The notes beneath the pieces are model-generated. The model saw only the letters and a list, made by a program, of their open reading frames with translations, ran no database searches and had not been told where the DNA came from. Of a DNA stretch of 14,024 nucleotides, positions 6,317-13,602 are shown one piece after another. The stretch spans positions 1 through 14,024 of the forward strand of contig CAJTJA010000061.1 of assembly GCA_910576845.1 (NCBI GenBank), read 5' to 3'. Numbering within the stretch: the stretch's first letter is position 1; each line of letters starts with the position of its first letter. This DNA is from an uncultured Oscillibacter sp. (GTDB taxonomy: Bacteria > Bacillota > Clostridia > Oscillospirales > Oscillospiraceae). Both the position numbers and the translations under genes were made by a program.

Positions 6317-8122
6317 TCAATCCTCCGTCCGGCCGCTTCTGCCCTGGGAGATGGGCAGTGTCATACGGATTGTGGTGCCTGGCCCGTCATGAGGAATCAG
6401 AGCGATGACGCCATGATGACGCTGAACGATTTCCCGGGCAATGGAAAGGCCAAGGCCGGTACCTCCGGATTCGCGGGAGCGGGCTTTGTCGACCCGATAA
6501 AACCGGTCAAAAATTCGTTCGCGGTCCTTTTCCGGTATGCCGATTCCGTCGTCCCATACCTGCATCCAGACCGTATCCTCCTCACAGCCGGCGGAAACAC
6601 GGATATGACCGCCGTTTGGGGTGTATTTAATCGCGTTTCCTAAAATATTGACCATGACCTGTTCCAAGCGGCTCCGGTCGCCGACAATGAGGGGAAGATG
6701 GCTGAGGTCTCCGCAGGACAGCTCGTGTCCCCGCTGCTGGGCGTTCAGCGCACTGGAGCGGACAACACTCTGAATTGCCTCGGCGAAGGGGAAGCGGGAG
6801 AGAACCAGTTCCGCGTCTCCACGGTCCAGCCTGGAGAGCGTGAGAAGGTCCTGAACGATATGGGTCATTCGGTCCGTTTCCGTGATAATGATGTCGAGGA
6901 AGCTGTTGGCGGTAGCCTGGGGAATATCTCCTTGCGCATCCCGAAGGGTCTCGGCATAGGTGCGGACGTTGGTCAGGGGAGTTCTGAGCTCATGGGAGAC
7001 ATTGGCCACGAACTCTTTCCGCCGTTCCTCGTTGCGGTGCTGCTCGGTGACATCATGAAGGACAATGAGCACGCCTCCCCGCTCTTGGTCGGAAAAAGGC
7101 GCGAGATAAACCTCCAGGGTTTTTTCACCGGCCTTCAGCTCCCCTTCGGCGAAGTTGGGCCGCTGAAGAGCCAGCATTTCCTGAAAGGAATATACCGTGC
7201 CGAAAAGCTCATCATAAGTGCAGTTCTGCCCCACCGTGCGCTGAAGCATGCTGGTGGCGGCGGGGTTGCAGTGAATTAATCTGCCGTCATGACTAAAGGC
7301 TACCACGCCGTCGGTCATATGGAGAAAAAGGGTGTCCAGTTTATTCCGTTCGTTCTCCATAGCGGCGAGGGTAGACTGAAGGACCCCGGCCATCTCATTA
7401 AAGGTGCCGGTAAGAATGCCGATCTCATCCGTGGATTCGACGGGCAGCGCGCTGTCAAAGTTTCCGGCTGCCACCCGCTCTGCTCCGGCAGTAAGCTTCT
7501 CAATGGGACCCACCATGGTTTTGGAGAGGAGAAAGCTCAGCAGCACAGAGATCAAAAGACCAATGACCAGCGCCTGCATAATGATGACGAAAAGCTGCTC
7601 ATTCAACCCGGAAATGGTATCCCGATTATCCAGAATGTAAATAATAAAGGCATTTTCCCCGCCGAAGATGGGAATGGCGGCGTCCATATAGTCGGAGGTA
7701 ATATCGCTGATATCGCCAATGCCGGTCTCATCTCCTTGAATCACGGCGTTGCGGGCAGTGAGGAGGTTGGGGCTCTGCTCCCGTGGCATGGCGCTCTCGT
7801 CGGCGGAGCCGAACAGATAAGTGCCGGTTTCGCCGTCCAGAACAAAATAATTCCGGCTGCGATAGTCAATTCCCAGTTTGCCGGCTGTAATTTCCATCAT
7901 GTCCCTGATGCGGAACGCGCCGTCTTCTTGGGCTGCCTCGCCTCGGAGAGAGGTGACAAATTCCTGCTGCTGGGCGCCGAACACGCTGTCAATCTGCTGA
8001 TAAAAGGTGTTGGTAAAAAAGCTGGAAACATTGATGGTCAAAAAGGCCCCTACCACCGCCATAAGGGAGGTGATCAGCAGCAGCAGGATCAATGTCAGCT
8101 TCATGTGGAGGCTTCTGAACAA
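6317..8122 (-). CDS. walK: WalK/YycG-type sensor histidine kinase
   Basis: 601 residues, near the usual ~610. Order: membrane helix at about 9-30; extracellular sensor region (31-175, Cache/PAS-like, as in WalK); second helix (178-199); HAMP linker (200-252); cytoplasmic PAS (about 258-360); HisKA with phospho-acceptor His377 in FVANVSHELRTPL; ATPase domain with N-box NILGNAIKYTP (492-502), DDGIGIP (524-530), F-box IFDRFYRVDKARSR (537-550) and GGTGLGLSI (553-561). WalK autophosphorylates and passes phosphate to WalR to control genes for wall hydrolases and wall growth. The start is TTG with AAGGTG five bases upstream (8128-8133). It follows walR after 81 bases, a gap containing a direct repeat ACATAGC at 8167-8173 and 8176-8182 (plus strand). 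The three-gene downstream order walK-yycH-yycI confirms the system. Confidence 0.94.
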   Translation of the reverse strand: MFRSLHMKLTLILLLLITSLMAVVGAFLTINVSSFFTNTFYQQIDSVFGAQQQEFVTSLRGEAAQEDGAFRIRDMMEITAGKLGIDYRSRNYFVLDGETGTYLFGSADESAMPREQSPNLLTARNAVIQGDETGIGDISDITSDYMDAAIPIFGGENAFIIYILDNRDTISGLNEQLFVIIMQALVIGLLISVLLSFLLSKTMVGPIEKLTAGAERVAAGNFDSALPVESTDEIGILTGTFNEMAGVLQSTLAAMENERNKLDTLFLHMTDGVVAFSHDGRLIHCNPAATSMLQRTVGQNCTYDELFGTVYSFQEMLALQRPNFAEGELKAGEKTLEVYLAPFSDQERGGVLIVLHDVTEQHRNEERRKEFVANVSHELRTPLTNVRTYAETLRDAQGDIPQATANSFLDIIITETDRMTHIVQDLLTLSRLDRGDAELVLSRFPFAEAIQSVVRSSALNAQQRGHELSCGDLSHLPLIVGDRSRLEQVMVNILGNAIKYTPNGGHIRVSAGCEEDTVWMQVWDDGIGIPEKDRERIFDRFYRVDKARSRESGGTGLGLSIAREIVQRHHGVIALIPHDGPGTTIRMTLPISQGRSGRTED

Positions 8123-8203
8123 AGGAACACCTTCTTTACCAGTAGAATTCCGATCTTAATAGAAGAACATAGCTTACATAGCGATATAAAAATCAGGTGT
8201 TTT

Positions 8204-8917
8204 TCACGTAACTGAGAAATAATACCCCGCTCCCCGGCGGGTAAGGATATAGACCGGCGAGGCCGGATCGGCCTCTATTTTTTCTCGGAGGCGGCGGACC
8301 GTCACATCCACTGTCCGCACATCGTCACCCACGTATCCGTAATTCCATACCTGTTCCATCAAATCTACCCGAGAGTAAACTTTGTTGGGATGACTGGCCA
8401 AAAATGTCAGAAGTTCATACTCCCGCTGTGTCAGATCAATGGCCTTTCCGGCGCGGAAGACCTGGTGGCTGTCGGTATTAATTGCCAGATCCCCCGCTAC
8501 CGGCATGGCACTGTCAACTGCCGCTCCGCGGTCGGGGGCTGACATAGCGGTGCGGCGGATATTGGCTTCAACCCGGGCAATGACTTCACGCATGGAGAAG
8601 GGCTTGGTGATATAATCGTCGGCTCCGGTTTCCAGCCCCCGGACCTTGTCGTCCTCTTCTTCGCGAGCGGTAAGAAGCAGGATGGGCACATTGTCCCCCT
8701 CCTTGCGCAGCGCACTGCACACATCAAACCCAATCATTTTGGGAAGCATGATGTCCAGCAGAATCAAATCGGGTTTTTCTGTCCGGGCTTTCCGCAGCCC
8801 TTCCTCACCGTCATAGGCCTCCAAAGTGCGGTAACCCTTTCGCTCCAAATTAAACCGCAGGATATCCACGATATTTTTTTCGTCCTCTACAATCAGAACG
8901 GTTTTTTCCTCAGCCAT
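8204..8917 (-). CDS. walR: WalR/YycF response regulator
   Basis: 237 residues, the normal size for an OmpR/PhoB-family regulator. The receiver domain (about 5-118) has acidic residues E11-D12, phospho-acceptor Asp55 in LLDIMLPK, Thr83 and Lys105 in DDYITKPF. The C-terminal winged-helix DNA-binding domain (about 140-235) shows LTQREYELLTFLASHPNKVY, WNYGYVGDDVRTVDVTVRRL and TRRGAGYYF, the recognition region being very WalR-like. WalR binds two direct half-sites, TGTWAH spaced five bases apart, and controls wall hydrolase genes; it is essential in many Firmicutes. The ATG follows GGAGG at six bases. It lies 68 bases after the nudix gene, likely in one operon with it. Confidence 0.95.
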   Translation of the reverse strand: MAEEKTVLIVEDEKNIVDILRFNLERKGYRTLEAYDGEEGLRKARTEKPDLILLDIMLPKMIGFDVCSALRKEGDNVPILLLTAREEEDDKVRGLETGADDYITKPFSMREVIARVEANIRRTAMSAPDRGAAVDSAMPVAGDLAINTDSHQVFRAGKAIDLTQREYELLTFLASHPNKVYSRVDLMEQVWNYGYVGDDVRTVDVTVRRLREKIEADPASPVYILTRRGAGYYFSVT

Positions 8918-8985
8918 ACTCGACCTCCAAACTCACTCTACGAAGCGGCAGGGCCGCCGGGAGTTTCGTGCTTCCTGGAGAAGCA

Positions 8986-9537
8986 TTACAGCCCCAGCAG
9001 GAGCTTTGTTTTCAGTACGGCAGTTACCGTTTTGGCATCTTCAATTTCGCCGGAAAGGCAGCGCCGTACCATCTCATCAAAGGGAATGCGTTCTACATTG
9101 AGAAACTCATCCGGATCCAGATGCTGTTCCTCCATTTTAAGATCCCGGGCCAGATATAAATGCAGAATTTCACCATAACAGCCAGGAGAGGGCAGAATCC
9201 GGCCAAGGGATTGGTATACGCCCGGTACCGCGCCCGTCTCTTCTTTCAGTTCCCGAAGACCCGCCTCATAGGGGTCCTCGCCGGGATGGTCCAGTTTCCC
9301 GGCGGGAATTTCCAAAAGGGCCTTTCCGAAAGGATAGCGGTACTGTGTTACCGTCAGCACATAATTATCCTTGTCCAAGGGCAGAACCGCCACGCCGCCG
9401 GGGTGGTCCACTACTTCCCGGAGAGACGTTTTGCCGTCAGGCAGCTCCACCGTGTCCACATGGACGCTGACAATCCGCCCCTGATACTTTTCTTCCCGGC
9501 TGAGCATTCGCTCCGTTAATTCCATTTGCTCACTCAT
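8986..9537 (-). CDS. nudF: ADP-ribose pyrophosphatase, Nudix family (NudF-like)
   Basis: 183 residues. It should hydrolyse ADP-ribose to AMP and ribose 5-phosphate, needing Mg2+; related Nudix substrates are possible. The Nudix box lies around residues 80-103: PAGKLDHPGEDP and then AGLRELKEETGA, with the metal-binding RELKEE core. One residue appears inserted between the first Gly and the first Glu compared with the textbook GX5E spacing. PGGVAVLPLD, QYRYPFGKALLEIPAGKL and SPGCYGEILHLYLA are typical of the ADP-ribose pyrophosphatase subgroup. The open frame extends to a TTG at 9558, but the AAAGGA site suits ATG at 9537 best; ATG at 9543 is the alternative. It is the first gene after a promoter and precedes walR by 68 bases. 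Confidence 0.9.
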   Translation of the reverse strand: MSEQMELTERMLSREEKYQGRIVSVHVDTVELPDGKTSLREVVDHPGGVAVLPLDKDNYVLTVTQYRYPFGKALLEIPAGKLDHPGEDPYEAGLRELKEETGAVPGVYQSLGRILPSPGCYGEILHLYLARDLKMEEQHLDPDEFLNVERIPFDEMVRRCLSGEIEDAKTVTAVLKTKLLLGL

Positions 9538-9596
9538 ATTCATATTATCCTTTCCCAAAGGCCTGAAAGCGGGCCCGGTATTTTATGACAAGCAGA

Positions 9597-9625
9597 ATTA
9601 TACCACACTGACAGTAAAATGAAAA
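9597..9625 (-). promoter_or_regulatory. Promoter of the nudF-walRK-yycHI unit
   Basis: Minus strand: TTTTCA (-35, 9620-9625), 17-base spacer, perfect TATAAT (-10, 9597-9602) preceded by TGG, an extended -10. It lies about 60 bases before the nudF start and downstream of the terminator of the SLH gene, so the wal genes are transcribed independently of that gene. Confidence 0.75.
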
Positions 9626-9664
9626 GGGAGACTGTAAAAAAGCGGGAAAATAGCGGCATCGAAC

Positions 9665-9703
9665 AAAGAGGCCTGCCGCTCCTGTTGTGCGGCAGGCCTC
9701 TTT
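9665..9703 (-). terminator. Intrinsic terminator after the SLH protein gene
   Basis: Perfect 15-pair stem (AAAGAGGCCTGCCGC at 9665-9679 against GCGGCAGGCCTCTTT at 9689-9703) with a nine-base loop, 20 bases past the stop of the SLH gene. On the minus strand it ends in CTCTTTGTT; on the plus strand in CTCTTTTT, so it could work in both directions. The plus strand has no gene here, so the minus-strand role is the likely one. Confidence 0.88.
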
Positions 9704-9723
9704 TTAGAAGTGGATATCGTTCC

Positions 9724-12700
9724 TCACATCAGAGTATAAAGTATTTTTGCCATCTGTCCGCGGGTAATATTCGCCTGAGGGCGGAAGGTCCCGTCAGCAT
9801 AGCCGCTGATAATCCCTTGGGCCGCCATGGTGCGGATATAAAACTCCGCGTAAGACGGAATGGAACCGGCATCGCTGAAAGACAGCTCCGGAGCGGCGTA
9901 CCCCTTCTCCTGGCTTCGGCCGATCATGGCGGCGGCCTGAGCGCGAGTCAGGCTGCCGGAGGGGTTGAAGTACAGCTTTCCATCCTTTGCGGAACCGTTG
10001 ATAATCCCCTCCGCATACAGCGCCCGCACGGCGGGGAGCGCATCACTGGGTATGGACGGCAGGTCCGCAAAAGGCAGCGCTGTTTCTGCGTATTTTGCCT
10101 CATCCAGCCTTAAGCACCGGTAGAGCATTACCGAAAACTGAAGCCGGGTCAGATTTTCGTTGGGACGGAAGGTCCCATCGGCATAGCCTGTTGAAATATT
10201 GTTGTCATACAGGAAATCAGCATAGTCCGCGCCCCAATAATCTGCCGTGTCAGTGAACCTATGTTCTGTGCCGGAGGCAGGGACATCCACCGATGTTCTG
10301 GCGATGTTGCCGGAGGCATCCCTGGCGGTAACGGTGATCCGGCTGGCTCCCCGGGGTTCACCCACGTCGGGAAGGGCCACGGTAAAGCGGCCGGAGGAGG
10401 CGTCATATTCTCCGGCGGGGACGCCGTTGAACCGAATGCTGACCGCTCCGGCGGGAAGCGTTCCGTCCACACCGTCCGACACCGTACCGGTGACGGTTCC
10501 GCTCTCCTGATGCAGCTTCGCGTGAATCAGCGGCGGGTCGTTATCCATAATGCCGTCATAGGTAGCGGTAATATGGTCGAGGTAAACCGTGCCGGCGCCG
10601 GCGCCGCGGATCTCCAGGCCGCGGATGGTCATGGGCGTGGTGAGGTTGTTGATGCTGACATGCTTCCATCCGGTGAAGTCCAGCACTGTCAGCGGCAGGG
10701 CCTGGGATTCTTCTTCACCTATGCTGTACAGCAGAAACAGTTCGTTGCCGGACCCATCGCCGTAAATCCAGAGGTTCAGCCCAGTGTAGGGAGACTTAAC
10801 GTCAGCGGGCCGAATGGTGGCGTTCCACTGAGCGGCCCCTTCCGTCAAGTTATAGTCCAGCTTGCCGGAGGCACGGCCCATGCGGACAAAGTTTGCATCC
10901 CGGTTCAGGCTGAAGCCGGCCTGCTCTCCTGTGCCCTGGAAGATTGTACTTTCCCCTTCAAAATCCTCCACTGTATCCAAGTGCAGGCTGGAGACCGAGA
11001 CGGCAATAGAGGCGCTTTGCCTCCCGGCGGAAACCGTAATGGTTCCTGCGCCGGGGAGTCCGGCGGAGAAGAGACCGGTTTCATCTATGACGCCGATATC
11101 CCCTTCTATGGACCAAGTAAAGGCCTCCGGGTCCGCTTTCAGAGGCAGATGCCTGTAGGCGGCGGAACCAATCAACTGAACACTGCTTCCGGGAGCGGCG
11201 CTCAGGCTTGTGATAATAGTATTTTCAGCATTTCGGACCGCAACAGCATCCGGCGCAGCAACGGCGTGAACGACCGTGCTGCCCTGACCGCCGCCGCCCT
11301 CGGCGGTAACGGTGATATCCCCGCCCTCCAAAGGCGTTGTCAAAACATTATCCTCCATGGTCCCGGCGCTGGCGAAAAGTTCATAATCCCCTCTCATCGG
11401 GATGTAATTGGTGTCGATGGCGGCGGCGGAAATGACGGCGCTGCTGCCAGCCAAAACGTAGGCATGATCGGCGCTGACATGGAAATGGCTGAGGTCGCCC
11501 GTCGGCTGGCTGGAGGCGACAAGAAATATCTGGTTGGATACGGCGCGTTCCGCTCCGTCAGAGGGAACGTTAATCCGCCGGGCCTCATATTCTGTGGGGC
11601 CGGTAACGGTCAGAGTGGTGGAACCTCCGCCGTCCAAACACAGGGCGGTCACACAGCCGAGTTCTATAAGGCGCTGCGCCACTTGCGTCATGGTCGCGCC
11701 AATGGAATGACCGGCCTTCCGCCCGTCAATGGTGTAAAAGATTAAGCTTCCGTCATACCGCTGCCCCACAGCTGTGCGGGGAGCGGCGCCGTTTTGAAGG
11801 CCGCCGGCCACAGCGCCGTTCTCCACCAGGGAGTAAAGGCTGCCAATGGCATAGTCCACATCGTTCCACGCGGGATCGGCAGCGTTAAGAGAGAGGGTGA
11901 GCTGTGTTCCCGCCGGAATTGCCCGCAGGGCGTCCAGCACGGCAGCCGCCGCTTTGGCATTGGCGGAAAGGACGATTTGTCCAGGAGCCAGGACCGTGGG
12001 GGACTCCGTCTCCGCCACGTGTTCCACCAGCAGTGTTGCGGTTCCGCCGATGGAAAGGCCCCCTTCCTGAAGGGTGCAGATCACATCTACGCCTGGCTGT
12101 GTGCTGCCGGTGGTGTGGGCGGCATTAAAGTCATAGGTATAGAGAAAGATGCCCGCTTCCGTTCGGGCCTTGTTGACGGCGGATATCCGAAGGGATTTGT
12201 CTACTATCTGGCCTGTGCCGTCATAGCAGGGATTTCCCAGCTCATCATATACCGGATTTCCGTCCTCGTCATAAAGCAGTTCTCCGGTACCGTCCTGGGC
12301 GGTATAAGAAAGGCTGGCGGAAATTCCAGGTTTGCCCAAGACGGCGGTGCCGTCGGCGCGGAAACCAATGGCGTGAAAACCCGCGTCGCTGCTGCGAAGC
12401 TGCCCCTGTGTGACCACGATGCCGATGGGCAGGCCGTTATTCACATTGTAAAAATCGCCGTTTATGCCGGCGACTATCCGGTATCCCTGTTCCTCCAGCG
12501 CTTTAGCGGTATTGGAAACAGTGCTTCGGTCTGTCAGCACGCCGCCGTAAGTAACGATGGGAGTCACGGCTTCATTCGGCGTGTATGTAATCAGGTTTTC
12601 TGTCCGGTAGTCGGCGCTGGCGGTGCTCCAAAAGACGTTGGTGGACAGCTGGGTCTCCCGGTTCAGCAGCATGTCCGCTGCAGTGAGATCATCCCCCAGG

Positions 12701-12789
12701 GCCGGAGAGGCCAGCGCGGGGACGGCCAGCGCACCAAGCAGCGCCAATGTCAGGATCAGGGAAAGCGTTCTGGGAAAAAATTGTTTCAT
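9724..12789 (-). CDS. Secreted phosphodiester glycosidase (NAGPA-like) with three SLH domains
   Basis: 1021 residues. A signal peptide covers about 1-28 (hydrophobic LILTLALLGALAVPALA). Residues about 60-425 form a phosphodiester-glycosidase domain related to the human uncovering enzyme NAGPA: AGINGDFYNVNNGLPIG, GQRYDGSLIFYTIDGR, then CLDGGGSTTL and ERAVSNQIFLV. Bacterial members are thought to act on sugar-phosphate glycans. About 430-600 holds Ig-like/bacterial beta-sandwich segments; 605-745 looks like a beta-sandwich carbohydrate-binding module (VEDFEGE, LNLWIYGDGSGNELFLLY); 748-840 is another Ig-like segment. Three SLH domains (about 846-891, 907-955, 971-1018) should bind it to the secondary wall polymer. 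Their usual ITRAE motif reads TRLQ, TRAQ and TRGQ. The longer open frame from 12840 is rejected: GGAGG five bases before ATG 12789 and the signal peptide fix the start. The enzymatic substrate is not shown by the sequence. Confidence 0.88.
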   Translation of the reverse strand: MKQFFPRTLSLILTLALLGALAVPALASPALGDDLTAADMLLNRETQLSTNVFWSTASADYRTENLITYTPNEAVTPIVTYGGVLTDRSTVSNTAKALEEQGYRIVAGINGDFYNVNNGLPIGIVVTQGQLRSSDAGFHAIGFRADGTAVLGKPGISASLSYTAQDGTGELLYDEDGNPVYDELGNPCYDGTGQIVDKSLRISAVNKARTEAGIFLYTYDFNAAHTTGSTQPGVDVICTLQEGGLSIGGTATLLVEHVAETESPTVLAPGQIVLSANAKAAAAVLDALRAIPAGTQLTLSLNAADPAWNDVDYAIGSLYSLVENGAVAGGLQNGAAPRTAVGQRYDGSLIFYTIDGRKAGHSIGATMTQVAQRLIELGCVTALCLDGGGSTTLTVTGPTEYEARRINVPSDGAERAVSNQIFLVASSQPTGDLSHFHVSADHAYVLAGSSAVISAAAIDTNYIPMRGDYELFASAGTMEDNVLTTPLEGGDITVTAEGGGGQGSTVVHAVAAPDAVAVRNAENTIITSLSAAPGSSVQLIGSAAYRHLPLKADPEAFTWSIEGDIGVIDETGLFSAGLPGAGTITVSAGRQSASIAVSVSSLHLDTVEDFEGESTIFQGTGEQAGFSLNRDANFVRMGRASGKLDYNLTEGAAQWNATIRPADVKSPYTGLNLWIYGDGSGNELFLLYSIGEEESQALPLTVLDFTGWKHVSINNLTTPMTIRGLEIRGAGAGTVYLDHITATYDGIMDNDPPLIHAKLHQESGTVTGTVSDGVDGTLPAGAVSIRFNGVPAGEYDASSGRFTVALPDVGEPRGASRITVTARDASGNIARTSVDVPASGTEHRFTDTADYWGADYADFLYDNNISTGYADGTFRPNENLTRLQFSVMLYRCLRLDEAKYAETALPFADLPSIPSDALPAVRALYAEGIINGSAKDGKLYFNPSGSLTRAQAAAMIGRSQEKGYAAPELSFSDAGSIPSYAEFYIRTMAAQGIISGYADGTFRPQANITRGQMAKILYTLM

Positions 12790-12794
12790 AGGGT

Positions 12795-12799
12795 CCTCC
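12795..12799 (-). promoter_or_regulatory. Ribosome binding site deciding the SLH protein start
   Basis: Minus-strand GGAGG with a five-base spacer to ATG at 12789, directly before the signal peptide. The upstream 17 codons of open frame are not needed and do not fit a signal peptide. Confidence 0.8.
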
Positions 12800-12828
12800 A
12801 TATCGTACAGGCTGGTCGAACATCTTTC

Positions 12829-12857
12829 ACGATAGCACAAACCAAATGGAAAGTAAA
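12829..12857 (-). promoter_or_regulatory. Possible promoter of the SLH protein gene
   Basis: Minus strand: TTTACT (-35, 12852-12857), 17-base spacer, TATCGT (-10, 12829-12834) with an extended TGC before it. Both hexamers match consensus at four of six positions. A weak basal promoter like this is what an activator would help. Confidence 0.45.
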
Positions 12858-12873
12858 TGACAATTCGTAAACA
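12857..12873 (-). promoter_or_regulatory. Possible WalR binding site
   Basis: The minus strand reads TGTTTA, five bases, TGTCAT. The WalR consensus is TGTWAH-N5-TGTWAH; each half-site here has one mismatch (10 of 12 positions) with the exact five-base spacing. It directly abuts the putative -35 of the SLH gene, the usual place for an activator of this family. Short motifs of this kind occur by chance, so this is a lead only. Confidence 0.35.
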
Positions 12874-13147
12874 AATTCAGCCGGATATTCCTGTATTTCT
12901 CAGTCTGGACAAATCCCGGCCTAGGCGTTATCATAGGAGAAGCAGGGAGCGGGAAGGGGAAACAAAGGGAGCAAGGCTGGGAGGAGGCTATCTGTATCCT
13001 TTCGGCTGGGCTGCGGGCGTTTTGTTTTCTGCGGCGTGCAGGCAGGGGCATTCTGCAAAGCCTGCCGCGGCAGAAGAATACCGCGGAGTGGAACTGAACC
13101 AAGGATATTTCCGCTCGTTCAGTATAAACCATTAAGGAGGACCGCCT
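12874..13147. other. Intergenic region between SLH gene and ferredoxin
   Basis: Divergent upstream region for two genes. A plus-strand open frame (12857-13135) ends just before the ferredoxin ribosome binding site, but its protein has a low-complexity basic N-terminus and resembles nothing I know. TATAAA at 13123-13128 is the only promoter-like box near the ferredoxin, without a good -35. I do not call a gene here. Confidence 0.4.
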
Positions 13148-13330
13148 ATGACTGTCACAGTGGATGCCGGGCGCTGTATTGCCTGCGGCATGTGCGCCTA
13201 TACTGCCCCGGAGGTTTTCCGCATAGTTGGAAACGCCTCTGTCGTTCATGCTCAGCCAAAGAGCCAAAGCAGCCGGCTCCGGGACGCCGCCAACGGCTGT
13301 CCGGTAAACGCCATCGCTGTCCGGCCTTGA
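13148..13330 (+). CDS. Single-cluster [4Fe-4S] ferredoxin
   Basis: 60 residues, the usual length for a one-cluster ferredoxin. The motif CIACGMC (residues 10-16, C-x2-C-x2-C) and a later Cys-Pro in NGCPVNAI (Cys51-Pro52) supply the four cluster ligands; a second cluster motif is absent. AYTAPEVFRI between them is typical of this class. It would carry electrons at low potential in anaerobic metabolism; the partner enzyme cannot be told from neighbours. AAGGAGG seven bases before the ATG supports the start. It is transcribed away from the SLH gene and appears monocistronic. Confidence 0.93.
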   Translation: MTVTVDAGRCIACGMCAYTAPEVFRIVGNASVVHAQPKSQSSRLRDAANGCPVNAIAVRP

Positions 13331-13566
13331 ATCGGCGTCTCCTTGCTGGCGAAAAAGGAGTCTTGCCCCGGTATGTTGGAGCCGGTTTGAAAACCGGCTT
13401 TCAAGCAAAAGACGATGCTGGCTGTGAAGTGGGAAATGTAGCCGCTTATTGGGTGTCTCCGCAGCGGAAAAGAAGGAAACGCTTCTTTACCAATTGTGCC
13501 GGCTGTATTCGCTGTGGAGTTCCATAGAGTTGCCTGGATTTTTAAAGTTTTTCATACATAAAGACC
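13331..13566. other. Region downstream of ferredoxin without a supported gene
   Basis: Holds a near-perfect hairpin at 13380-13399 (AGCCGGTTT/AAACCGGCT) about 50 bases past the ferredoxin stop, followed by only a few T, and a shorter one at 13469-13488 (AAAGAAG/CTTCTTT). Near 13489-13527 one plus-strand frame reads NCAGCIRCGVP and stops. It resembles an iron-sulfur motif but no ribosome binding site or family sequence supports a gene. Confidence 0.35.
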
Positions 13567-13602
13567 AACAGGGCCTGCCATTTTTAAATGGCAGGCCCTG
13601 TT
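13567..13602. terminator. Bidirectional terminator between ferredoxin and ankyrin remnant
   Basis: Perfect 17-base arms (AACAGGGCCTGCCATTT at 13567-13583, AAATGGCAGGCCCTGTT at 13586-13602) with a two-base nominal loop, so the closing pairs must open. Its AT-rich inner part and T-containing flanks on both sides fit a terminator serving the plus-strand ferredoxin unit and the minus-strand pseudogene that converge on it. Confidence 0.7.

Noticed and set aside
7289..8215. 308-residue plus-strand open frame
   Set aside because: Antisense to walK, whose full domain set is clear on the other strand.
10261..11745. 494-residue plus-strand open frame
   Set aside because: It lies wholly antisense to the SLH protein gene, is rich in Gly and His from reverse reading of Ala/Pro/Thr codons, and shows no ribosome binding site or known domain.
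11794..12870. 358-residue plus-strand open frame
   Set aside because: Antisense to the glycosidase domain of the SLH gene, with no recognisable family.
12857..13135. 92-residue plus-strand open frame directly before the ferredoxin
   Set aside because: Its position is suggestive, and a part reading GVLFSAAC looks a little like a lipobox, but it starts inside the putative SLH promoter, has no good ribosome binding site and no known family.
12827..13408. 193-residue minus-strand open frame
   Set aside because: Overlaps the ferredoxin gene on the opposite strand and resembles nothing known.
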